DNA from: Owenweeksia sp965229445
GTDB taxonomy: Bacteria > Bacteroidota > Bacteroidia > Flavobacteriales > Schleiferiaceae
Direction of reading: 5' to 3'
DNA length: 64,000 nt
NCBI GenBank assembly: GCA_965229445.1
Contig: OZ245876.1
Location: 1,860,001-1,924,000, forward strand
The stretch's first letter is position 1. Each line of letters begins with the position of its first letter. This document shows positions 28,517 to 36,855 of the stretch, piece after piece. Made by a program: the position numbers and the translations under genes. The notes beneath the pieces are model-generated. The model saw nothing but the letters and a program-made list of their open reading frames with translations, had not been told where the DNA came from and searched no databases.

Positions 28517-28670
28517 TGATTGTTTACTCAATTGAAGTAGTAAGTTTCTTAAAACCAGTTGGAACTATCAACCCGAAATTGGTGAAGGAGCTTTTTTGAT
28601 TCATAGTCAGTACTGATTACTGAATGAAATTTTTGTCCAGAGTATAAATTACCTGTATTCCTAAGAAACC

Positions 28671-28699
28671 ACCTCAAAGGTTTAGTAAACCTTTGAGGT
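28671..28699. repeat. Dispersed palindrome, copy 5 (arm type B)
   Basis: Perfect 13+3+13 inverted repeat with loop AGT. It lies 5 bp beyond the stop of the minus-strand cyclase gene and is followed on the plus strand by a T-run, so it may terminate in either direction. Confidence 0.9.
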
Positions 28700-28704
28700 T
28701 GTTT

Positions 28705-31700
28705 TTATGTGCGGGAGACAAAGTACATTTCAATCTCTGATTTTCCTTTTACAGGTATCTTTCCTCTACTTTCAAATTGAAAAGCAGGGTGAGATTTTAC
28801 CAGCTCATACGTGACTACACTCAGGTTTACCTTACCGGGCTCACCCACTTCCTCAATGCGAAAAGCGGTATTGACAGCATCGCCCCAAATGTCATATTGA
28901 AACTTTTTCAATCCAACTATTCCAGCCACTACATGACCAGTATGAATACCTATCCTCATGTCAAACCAGGGTTTGCCTTCTGCTTTTCTTTGATCTCCAA
29001 GCTCTTTAATAAAATCTTGCATTTCCAAAGCACATTTGACCGTATTTATTGCAGAATCATCCTCACCTTTAAGTCCACCGGCTGCCATATAAGCATCGCC
29101 AATGGTCTTTATCTTTTCAACACCGTACTTTAGGCTGATATCATCAAATGCCTTAAAGCATTCATTAAGCAACTCTACCAGATCCCCTGCTTCTAATTTT
29201 TCAGAGATACCCGTGAACCCCACCATATCACTAAATAGAATGGAAATATTCTCAAAAGACCGGGCTCTTGCTGTGCCTGTTGCTTTTAGTTCTGAGGCTA
29301 TTTCTAAGGGTAGAATATTTAGCAACAAGTCATCAGATTTTTGCTTTTCCAATTGCAGTTCCGAAGTTCTTTCAGAGACGATAGATTCCAGTCGAAAGTT
29401 TTCATGTTGCAATCGCTGATTTTGCCATCTTGAAAAACCCATTACCAGTCCGATAAGCAGAAGCATATATGAAACGTAAGCTACTCCAGTTCTGTACCAT
29501 GGTGGCAAGATCTTAAACCTATAACTCAAAGGTTTAGACCAGATAAATCCATGACCTAAAACCTGCACCTGGAAAGTAAAATCTCCAGGTGGAAGATTCG
29601 TAAAATTTGCTTGATTTAAACTTGATGCGCGACTCCATGCAACATCGAGTTCCTTTATTCTATAGCGGTAATTATTGGCATGAGGTGCTTCAAAACTAGC
29701 ATTGCAAAATTCAAATAGCAGGTCATTGTAGCGATAATCCAGGCTAAGGTTGCGAGGAATATTTGAATAAGCACTGGGGATGTCAAAAGAGATACCCTCT
29801 ATGCTATCCTGGTTATAGTTAATTCTCCTGTCATTTACTTGTATCTCTGTGAAAATCAAATTAAGCCTTTCACTTGACTTTGAATATTCCTCATAATCAA
29901 GTATGTGGATACCAGCGCCATTTGAGAACCATATGCTGTCTCCATCAATTACATCATCCATATGTGCGGAAAAAGAGATTGAATTTATTCCGTCCAATTT
30001 GCACAACTCGTCTACTTGCAAATTGGATTTGTCGAGCATATTGCGTCGGATATTTTCAGTATTTAAAACATTGAGCCCTGCGTTGGTTCTGACCCAAAGA
30101 TTATTATAAGGATCATGTGAAATACTGTTTATGTGATTATCAACTCCTAAGCTTCTATCAATGAGAAGGTGTTGTTCATTAAAAACATACTCAATGCCCT
30201 TGGTCCAGGAACCAATAATTAAGTCGTTGGAGTCTGAATTCTCAACTGTCCAGGGAGATGCCCTTAGACCTTCTTTGTTACCATAAATGGTCCATTTTCC
30301 ATTCCCATGCTTAAAAATTCTGCCTGAATGTGCCAATATTAAATTACCAAGATGATCAATTGACATTTCATTTACATGGCCCTGAATCCACGCTAACCTA
30401 TCCTTGAAAGTATCTGTGTCTAAAGAAAACAGGCCATCTGGTCCGCCAAACCATACAGTACCTTCCTTATCAATCTCGATGTCAGAAACAGGCATAAAAA
30501 CACCTTGATTACGGTCATAAATTAAAGCAGTGTCATTTTTTATTTTGGCCACGAAATTTGGATTACCATGACCTACCCACAAACTCGTGCCATCATGTGC
30601 TATTGACAGTGGTTCATTAGCCAAACCAAGCTCATCATGAAAATCATCGTAATACTTAAAAATACCCTCGATTACTGAATATCTATATAAGCCATTGCTT
30701 CCCGAGGCCCAGATATCACCATTTTTTGCTTTAACCAAATCAGTGAAATAATGATCAGAATCTGGTAGTGATGGTTGCAGGTAGCGCAGAAATGTTTCAT
30801 CTAATACATACAAGCTACCATGGCTATCATAAATCCAAACCCTGTTTTCACGGTCGAGATAAAAAATGCGCTGAGCTTTGAAATACACACTTTTATGAGG
30901 TCGGTAACTCCTAAAATCTATTTTAAAAACAGTGTTGTCCACCAACAGGTCGATAGCGCCATTCTCATAGGATATCCATAGTCTATCCTTCTTATCATTT
31001 AATAACTCAATAATATTGGTCCCAGATAGTCCCGATGATTTTGAAAACTTTTTTAATGTATCAGAATCTAGCTTGTATAGGCCATTTTCACAGCCAAACC
31101 AAATGCTCCCATGCTTTTGTTTAGCAATAGAATTAATCCTCCCAGACTTTGACATTAAGTTAAAGCTAGTGAGTGTATCATTCTTCAAAACACCCCAATA
31201 TCCGTAGGCACCAGGAATGAATAATCCGTGCAGCGGGTCTGCAATACACCTTCCTATTTCTTGGTCAAACCAAAACGCTTTGCATAAGTTTCGAATAGAA
31301 TCTCCATAGATGGCCAGAACAACAGAATCTTGAAAAACTATCAGATTACCTTCATCATCAGTGCCATGGATTACAAAATCAGAATTGGACTGTTTATGAA
31401 TCCTTTGGCCATCAAAATAACACAGATCATATCCCCAGCCGTAATTCATCCACATCCTCTGCCTCCCATCCATCGTAATTCCACGAGGAAAAAATACATC
31501 ACCACTCGGACTTACAAATTCCTTAATTTGATTTCCATCAATAGATACCATCGGACCGTAACAGTACCATATCTTTCCGGCTGAATCTTGTGCCGGCAAT
31601 CTGATGATTGAGGATGTTAGACCTTGATCCTGATTAAGTTCTCTTATTCTTAAGGCGCTACTGGATTCTTTAATATCGAACTCAATAGTATGCTGACGTG

Positions 31701-32040
31701 CCAATTTTACCGGCTCACTGGTAAATTGAAGTTGAGTACTGCTGTAGTTATCATGTAGTGTCTTACTCACTTGCCAAATTGGCCCAACAATTTCACCTTC
31801 CCCGAGCTTGGTTCCGGCATTGGATCTGGGAAGTATTTCAGGTTCTCCTAAAACAATCTCACGGGCGGGCTTCGATTTCTGTAGAGGTATTTCTTGAATT
31901 TCTATAGGCACCCCTGTTCTAATTGTATCGCCTCTGCTATCCAGGAAAAAAGCAATACTGTCCACAAATGGTTTTTTATTTTCAAGTTCAATTTGGAGAT
32001 CTTTGTGAGTACAACCGCAGATAGTGAAAAAGAGAATCAC
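28705..32040 (-). CDS. Propeller/Y_Y_Y sensor fused to class III adenylate cyclase
   Basis: A protein of at least 1111 residues. A lipoprotein-like signal ends at TICGC, though with the GTG start at 32038-32040 it has no basic n-region; the frame stays open 21 codons upstream without an ATG. Next come two-component-regulator-type propeller repeats (GLYKLDSDT, GLFSLDTDT, NLWVRTNAGLN) and a Y_Y_Y domain (YRYRIKELDVAWS), then one membrane helix near residue 865, a coiled coil, and a cyclase domain from about 915. The cyclase keeps both metal Asp (FSDMVGF, IGDAYM), the adenine-selecting Lys and Asp (VEKIKTIGD, YDIWGD) and the NTAFR Asn/Arg pair. It should make cAMP in response to an external ligand. 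Histidine kinase domains usually found in such sensors are absent. Confidence 0.88.
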   Translation of the reverse strand: MILFFTICGCTHKDLQIELENKKPFVDSIAFFLDSRGDTIRTGVPIEIQEIPLQKSKPAREIVLGEPEILPRSNAGTKLGEGEIVGPIWQVSKTLHDNYSSTQLQFTSEPVKLARQHTIEFDIKESSSALRIRELNQDQGLTSSIIRLPAQDSAGKIWYCYGPMVSIDGNQIKEFVSPSGDVFFPRGITMDGRQRMWMNYGWGYDLCYFDGQRIHKQSNSDFVIHGTDDEGNLIVFQDSVVLAIYGDSIRNLCKAFWFDQEIGRCIADPLHGLFIPGAYGYWGVLKNDTLTSFNLMSKSGRINSIAKQKHGSIWFGCENGLYKLDSDTLKKFSKSSGLSGTNIIELLNDKKDRLWISYENGAIDLLVDNTVFKIDFRSYRPHKSVYFKAQRIFYLDRENRVWIYDSHGSLYVLDETFLRYLQPSLPDSDHYFTDLVKAKNGDIWASGSNGLYRYSVIEGIFKYYDDFHDELGLANEPLSIAHDGTSLWVGHGNPNFVAKIKNDTALIYDRNQGVFMPVSDIEIDKEGTVWFGGPDGLFSLDTDTFKDRLAWIQGHVNEMSIDHLGNLILAHSGRIFKHGNGKWTIYGNKEGLRASPWTVENSDSNDLIIGSWTKGIEYVFNEQHLLIDRSLGVDNHINSISHDPYNNLWVRTNAGLNVLNTENIRRNMLDKSNLQVDELCKLDGINSISFSAHMDDVIDGDSIWFSNGAGIHILDYEEYSKSSERLNLIFTEIQVNDRRINYNQDSIEGISFDIPSAYSNIPRNLSLDYRYNDLLFEFCNASFEAPHANNYRYRIKELDVAWSRASSLNQANFTNLPPGDFTFQVQVLGHGFIWSKPLSYRFKILPPWYRTGVAYVSYMLLLIGLVMGFSRWQNQRLQHENFRLESIVSERTSELQLEKQKSDDLLLNILPLEIASELKATGTARARSFENISILFSDMVGFTGISEKLEAGDLVELLNECFKAFDDISLKYGVEKIKTIGDAYMAAGGLKGEDDSAINTVKCALEMQDFIKELGDQRKAEGKPWFDMRIGIHTGHVVAGIVGLKKFQYDIWGDAVNTAFRIEEVGEPGKVNLSVVTYELVKSHPAFQFESRGKIPVKGKSEIEMYFVSRT

Positions 32041-32293
32041 TACCCATATGAGCGTGGCTAAAGAGATGGACTGCTTAATAACTAAATAGCGTGGTTGGAT
32101 TTACCAATATACAACAATTGGTTGTGCGGTGTGGATACTGCAAAGTCTATAAGCTATTCATCAAGATATAACCTAGGGGACAAGTACTTCATTGCCGCTT
32201 AAGCAATGGCACGGCTTATTTTAACAAAGCAGCCCTATGTGCGCTTTGAGGCAATCCTGGCGGAGCAACTCAATTTAACCACTTTCAACTGAA

Positions 32294-32327
32294 CAAGCTT
32301 TGAGGTCTATAAGACCTTTGAGGTTGA
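32294..32327. repeat. Dispersed palindrome, copy 6 (hybrid arms)
   Basis: The right half matches a type B copy (AGACCTTTGAGGTTGAA) but the left half carries CTTTGAGGTCT, as in type A. The two halves thus share a 9-bp direct repeat CTTTGAGGT and only the inner AGGTCT/AGACCT still pairs. Confidence 0.75.
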
Positions 32328-32484
32328 ATTGCTGTTAATTGATGTGATAAAAGTGCTAATACTCATGGATTCAAACAACCGAAAGTTTGTGGACGGTCAG
32401 GTTTTACTTGTAAAAGCTACAGATAGATCAACAAACTCCAATCAACATTACAATCCATCTGTAACTTGGAGCGGCAATCCTATT

Positions 32485-32523
32485 AATCAACCTCAAAGGT
32501 TTACTAAACCTTTGAGGTTGATT
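32485..32523. repeat. Dispersed palindrome, copy 7 (arm type B)
   Basis: Perfect 18+3+18 inverted repeat with loop ACT, located 24 bp past the stop of the last V-ATPase gene, where a terminator is expected. Confidence 0.9.
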
Positions 32524-32546
32524 TTAGGTTGATTTTGAAACGTATG

Positions 32547-32996
32547 CTACAGACCTGCATTAATTAAGAAGGTGGCAGCAAAGGCGATAATGGCATAAAG
32601 CTCTGGAAATACCGCCAGGATCATCGTCTTGCCAAATACATCATGTCCCCCTGCTATGGCATTGATCCCATTACCACAAATTCTTCCTTGCTGCATGGCA
32701 CTCAAGAGCGACACCCCACCCAGCATAATTCCTGCGCCTAAAATGGAAGCACCTTGCAGCATCGTCATATCCGCGCCAATAGCACCACCACTATTAATTA
32801 TAAAGAATCCTGCAAAACCATACAGGCCTTGTGTCCCAGGTAGTGCGCTTAATAACATGTAATTTCCGAAGGCATCATCGCGCCTTTTTAAAGCACCTAT
32901 TGCGGCCTGACCACCAATACTTACCCCAATGGCACTGCCAATTCCCGAAAGGAATACCATAATACCTAATCCGATGTAAGCTAAAACTACTTCCAT
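32547..32996 (-). CDS. atpK: V-type ATP synthase subunit K (rotor ring)
   Basis: A 149-residue proteolipid with four helices in two hairpins, forming the membrane rotor ring. Residues matching the Na+ site of Enterococcus hirae NtpK are all present: L52, T55 and Q56 in ALPGTQGLYG, Q103 in QQGRI, and the ion-binding carboxylate E132 in FPELYAII. This suggests Na+ rather than H+ coupling. It is the last gene of the operon, with a hairpin 24 bp downstream. Confidence 0.93.
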   Translation of the reverse strand: MEVVLAYIGLGIMVFLSGIGSAIGVSIGGQAAIGALKRRDDAFGNYMLLSALPGTQGLYGFAGFFIINSGGAIGADMTMLQGASILGAGIMLGGVSLLSAMQQGRICGNGINAIAGGHDVFGKTMILAVFPELYAIIAFAATFLINAGL

Positions 32997-33007
32997 ATTA
33001 CTCCCTT

Positions 33008-34792
33008 TTAAGATTTAACTCGATTTCTGGCTTTGCGATGAAATGGCAAGTATGGCTTACCCCCACCTTCAAAACCAACATTCTTATAAAATTCCACAAA
33101 TGTTAAGCGCATGGGATGCACAAAGGCACTCAAGGATGCCAACATCAAGTTTGCTGTATGCCCAACAATCAATATCAATCCTGTTAAAACAATACCTACA
33201 TAAGGCACTCCACCGGCAGAAAATGCGATTTCATTTACTACCAAGCCCAGAATAGCACTTGACACTCCTAAAGCAAACAAACGGATATAACTCAATAAAT
33301 CTCCCGCCACGCCCGTAATATTGTAAAGATCAGCTAAACCCAAGCCGAAGGACTTTAACCAACCCTCCTTTGGCGCGCCAAATAGAACTATCATAGCCAC
33401 ACCAATCCAAATAGTTATATCACTTATCTGAAGTATTTCTTTAAGCACCAATCTGTCTACCAAACTCATTAAAAACACAATCCACCCCATACGCGATATA
33501 GCACTAAGCCAACCAGAGAAAATGACTTTTTTATACACCTGGACAGACATGCCGAATATGATCTGAATGAAGCCTATGATCAACGCAATCTGGAACATCT
33601 CATCCTGATTGAACATTAAATGATGAACCCCAGCAAAGCTTGATGATTCAAGCATTTCAATCCCAAACAAGGTTCCGGAAAAAAAGCCAACTACTGTAGT
33701 TGATATTCCAAAGAATTGCACCAATGTGGCATATTTTCGGCTCTCCCCTCTTAGCCGAAGCTTCACTATGCTAGCTGCTATAAACATCATCACCCCATAG
33801 CCGGCATCTCCCAGGCAAAAGCCAAAAAACAACAAGAAAAATGGGGCAAAGAACACCGTTAAATCCAATTCTGAATATGCGGGCAAAGAAAACATCTCAC
33901 CTATCGGTTCAAACAAGCTGGTAAAACGGTTGTTTTTTAACAGCACGGGAGGTTCATCATTTTCCTCCAAATCATGTGCTAGGTAGACCAGATTTGCATT
34001 TTTGAGGTAGTCTTTCAATTCTTGCTCACAAGACTGTGGACACCAACCTTCTACGAGTATAAGCTGATCACCCAGCAATCCCTGAGCACCCTGCTCGGTA
34101 AGCAACAAGCTCAGCTCATCTTTAGCCTCTTTTACTCTTTCCTCCAACTCACCGCAGTAATTAGCCGCATAGGTATCCAGTAATTGGCCTAATTCTGCAA
34201 TACGATCGGTTTTTTCTTCCAGCGCCAATTCAATTTCAGATAAACTCAACTTGGGCAATGCTATGGGTATTAAGGGCAATTTCTCTCCCTTAGTTTGATC
34301 ATAGATGATAAAATACACCGTGTTCTTATCACGATTAATAACCTGCATGGTATATTGCTCTACCCACTCTTCTTTAAACTGTCGATGATTGGCGGCAAAG
34401 AAGCGTACCTCAAGATTGGCCTTGTCCTCTAAGTTTCTAATATCGGTCCAAGAGAATTCTCCCCAGGGTTTAATAAGGGCTAAATCAGCTTCTAGACTTT
34501 CTTTTTCATGAATACAGTCTTCATATTCTCGTTCCAGAGAAGTAATGCTTGACAGGTTGGGTAATGATTCTTTTAGCTTCTGAAAACTGGCGGGATCGTA
34601 CTTCCGTTTCTTAAACCTTTGAAGCACCTCCTCCGTCTCCCTAATTTCTGCCAACTTCCTTTCCGTGCCTTCATCTCCCAGATCACCCTTGCTGATCATG
34701 TGAAGGACACCTATATCCATGAGGTTTTCCAGGAATTGATTCTTATCCAGATGATAAATCAAAAAGCTGTATTTGCGCATGGGCACAATCAT
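33008..34792 (-). CDS. atpI: V-type ATP synthase subunit I (stator)
   Basis: A 594-residue homologue of the a/I subunit. The N-terminal cytoplasmic half (about 1-310), rich in coiled coil, starts MIVPMRKYSF as in other bacterial I subunits; the C-terminal half has about eight helices, including the GDAGYGVMMF segment and SYIRLFALGVSS, which holds the Arg facing the rotor carboxylate. It forms the ion half-channels and links the ring to the peripheral stalks. It overlaps the D gene by 4 bp and is followed by K after 11 bp. Confidence 0.93.
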   Translation of the reverse strand: MIVPMRKYSFLIYHLDKNQFLENLMDIGVLHMISKGDLGDEGTERKLAEIRETEEVLQRFKKRKYDPASFQKLKESLPNLSSITSLEREYEDCIHEKESLEADLALIKPWGEFSWTDIRNLEDKANLEVRFFAANHRQFKEEWVEQYTMQVINRDKNTVYFIIYDQTKGEKLPLIPIALPKLSLSEIELALEEKTDRIAELGQLLDTYAANYCGELEERVKEAKDELSLLLTEQGAQGLLGDQLILVEGWCPQSCEQELKDYLKNANLVYLAHDLEENDEPPVLLKNNRFTSLFEPIGEMFSLPAYSELDLTVFFAPFFLLFFGFCLGDAGYGVMMFIAASIVKLRLRGESRKYATLVQFFGISTTVVGFFSGTLFGIEMLESSSFAGVHHLMFNQDEMFQIALIIGFIQIIFGMSVQVYKKVIFSGWLSAISRMGWIVFLMSLVDRLVLKEILQISDITIWIGVAMIVLFGAPKEGWLKSFGLGLADLYNITGVAGDLLSYIRLFALGVSSAILGLVVNEIAFSAGGVPYVGIVLTGLILIVGHTANLMLASLSAFVHPMRLTFVEFYKNVGFEGGGKPYLPFHRKARNRVKS

Positions 34793-35391
34793 GCTTCAAG
34801 TCGTTTTTGATCATTTTTCCGCTTCATGATTTTCTGAGCTGCCTTACTCAGATTTTCTTCGTCCTCCAGAAAGCGTTTTATCTTACCGATAGCTTCGTTA
34901 TAGGCCGGGATTTGAACCTTTTCATATAGATTAACTTTTTGTGTGGTTTTCTTCCTGGCATAATCCAGTAGCTCCATAGCTTTCATGCTTACCTCCTGCT
35001 CCAATCCCAATCTGGTTAGCTCCTTTAAGATCTTAATTCCATCCAAAAACCAATCTGGCTTGTGAAATTGACTGATTTCCCTAAATTCAAATTCAAGTTC
35101 CTGCAGTTCGGGAATCTTCACACCGGCAATTGTGCGCGTGCGGTATATGGCGTTCTTTAATTTTACCAAACCGGATTCAAACTCGGCCCAGAGACGCATC
35201 ATATCTCTAATTTCTCTGATTTGCTTCTCGACTTCCTCATTATACTGTTTGGCTCTTTCTTTGGCTTGTTTTACCTCCAAACGCAATGCAGCCTCTTTAC
35301 TTTTAAGCGTAGGCAATGCCATCTCACGCATTTTTAGCTGCTGATTCAGCTCATTAAGAGCGCTTTTATTGTATTTGTAATCTAGGTCCAC
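34789..35391 (-). CDS. atpD: V-type ATP synthase subunit D (central shaft)
   Basis: A 200-residue, mostly helical protein forming the coiled-coil central shaft. Both long helices are evident (about 1-75 and 125-200). The start is a GTG at 35389-35391 giving MDLDYKYNKS; no ATG lies close by in frame until residue 22. Gene order B-D-I-K and the 4-bp overlap with the I gene place it in the operon. A 123-bp gap with a small hairpin separates it from B. Confidence 0.85.
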   Translation of the reverse strand: MDLDYKYNKSALNELNQQLKMREMALPTLKSKEAALRLEVKQAKERAKQYNEEVEKQIREIRDMMRLWAEFESGLVKLKNAIYRTRTIAGVKIPELQELEFEFREISQFHKPDWFLDGIKILKELTRLGLEQEVSMKAMELLDYARKKTTQKVNLYEKVQIPAYNEAIGKIKRFLEDEENLSKAAQKIMKRKNDQKRLEA

Positions 35392-35485
35392 TTTGGTCTC
35401 TTGATCAAGTTTTTAGCTGTCTGTTGTATAATCTCAGGCTGAGTATAGTAGAAGCCTATCTATCACCTCCTTACTACTGGTCCTG

Positions 35486-35514
35486 GCTTCGATACATCCG
35501 CCTTCGGCGGCCAC
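35486..35514. repeat. Small hairpin between V-ATPase B and D genes
   Basis: CCGCCTTCGGCGG forms a short GC-rich stem with a TTC-type loop inside the 123-bp gap. No T-run follows, so it may stabilise mRNA ends or affect subunit stoichiometry rather than terminate. Confidence 0.4.
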
Positions 35515-36855
35515 TCAGCCAGACGGCGTAGGGTCTTCCTCCTTCCAGTATTTCTTCATTAATTCTTCTTTAATCGCTAATTCTTCCGACTTAAAATACT
35601 TACCAAACAGTTCCCAGGTGGTATCAAGCATTTTCTCAATTTCAATGTTTACATCAATAGCAAGTAAGGAATCAGCATAAGCCTGAGCATATTGCAGACA
35701 GCGTTGATCATAATCATTGAGATCAAAGCCATTTTCCAATTTAGTCTTGGCATTGGCGGCATCCGCATACAAGCGCACAGCAGTATTCATTACCTGAGGA
35801 TGATCTTCGCGGGTCTTCTTTCCAATAACCAGTTGCTTGAGTCTGCTCAAGCTTCTAAATGGATCAACTATCGTTTTTCCAATATCCGTTTCTCGACGCA
35901 GAAACAACTGACCTTCCGTAATATAACCGGTGTTATCGGGGATAGCATGGGTTATATCTCCCCCTGATAAAGTAGTGACGGCAATAATAGTTATCGAGCC
36001 TCCTTCGGGAAACTGTACCGCTTTTTCATAGTGACGAGCAAGATCGCTGTAAAGAGATGCCGGCATATTATCCTTACTACTGATTTGATCCATATTGTTG
36101 CTCACGATGCTTAAAGCATCAGCATATAAAGTGAGATCCGTAAGCAGTACTAATACCTTCTCATTTCTATCTACCGCAAAATACTCAGCTGCTGTAAGCA
36201 CCATATCCGGTATGAGCAGCCTCTCGATGCTTGGATCTTCAGTAGTATTGATAAAACTCACGATGCGGTCCAGAGCACCCGCATTTTCAAATACATTCTT
36301 AAAAAACAAGTAATCATCATTGTCCAGGCCAATTCCTCCCAGAATAATCCTATCGGCTTCGGCTCTGAGGGCAACATCAGCCATGACCTGATTGTAGGGC
36401 TGATCAGGATCCGCGAAGAAGGGAATCTTCTGTCCGGTAACAATCGTGTTGTTTAAGTCGATACCCGCAATACCAGTAGCAATAAGTTCTGATGGCTGTT
36501 TTCTTTTGGTTGGGTTTACACTGGGTCCACCAACCTCTCTTTCTTCTCCTTCTACCGCCGGACCATTGTCTATGGGATCGCCATAAGCATTAAAAAACCT
36601 ACCAACCAGGTCTTCGCCAACTTTGAGGATGGGCGGCCTTCCGGTAAACACTACTTCTGCATTTGTGGGGATGCCGTCCGTTCCGGAAAATACCTGCAGG
36701 GTAACTTCATCACCCATTATTTTTACCACCTGAGCTAATCTTCCATGAACCACAGCCAGCTCATCATAGCTTGCTCGCCTACTTTTAAGTACGCAGGTGG
36801 CCTTATTGATGCGGGTAATCCTGGAGTAAATTGGTTGAAAAGCTCTGTATTCCAT
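35515..36855 (-). CDS. atpB: V-type ATP synthase subunit B
   Basis: The 446-residue non-catalytic nucleotide-binding-fold subunit of the A3B3 head. It lacks a Walker A motif, as expected, and contains the B-type sequences GIAGIDLNNT, SGGDITHAIPDNTGYITEGQ (split here by family) and the regulatory Arg-containing SRLKQL region. The length fits bacterial V/A-type B subunits (about 440-460). Its ATG shares one base with the A-subunit stop. Confidence 0.95.
   Translation of the reverse strand: MEYRAFQPIYSRITRINKATCVLKSRRASYDELAVVHGRLAQVVKIMGDEVTLQVFSGTDGIPTNAEVVFTGRPPILKVGEDLVGRFFNAYGDPIDNGPAVEGEEREVGGPSVNPTKRKQPSELIATGIAGIDLNNTIVTGQKIPFFADPDQPYNQVMADVALRAEADRIILGGIGLDNDDYLFFKNVFENAGALDRIVSFINTTEDPSIERLLIPDMVLTAAEYFAVDRNEKVLVLLTDLTLYADALSIVSNNMDQISSKDNMPASLYSDLARHYEKAVQFPEGGSITIIAVTTLSGGDITHAIPDNTGYITEGQLFLRRETDIGKTIVDPFRSLSRLKQLVIGKKTREDHPQVMNTAVRLYADAANAKTKLENGFDLNDYDQRCLQYAQAYADSLLAIDVNIEIEKMLDTTWELFGKYFKSEELAIKEELMKKYWKEEDPTPSG

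Larger units (their letters stand above)
32041..32546. other. Gene-free stretch between cyclase gene and V-ATPase operon end
   Basis: A 506-bp gap holding two members of the palindrome family, one of them a hybrid. A 67-codon frame across 32329-32532 overlaps a palindrome and lacks coding character, so I do not call a gene. The promoter of the cyclase gene should lie at the left end; no clear boxes seen. Confidence 0.55.

Noticed and set aside
10632..32523. All palindromes as ordinary intrinsic terminators
   Set aside because: Most copies lack a T-run after the stem, and conserved arm sequence with two orientations is more than termination needs; termination remains possible but unproven.
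32329..32532. 67-codon plus-strand frame downstream of the V-ATPase operon
   Set aside because: Its end overlaps palindrome copy 7 and the product has no coding character.
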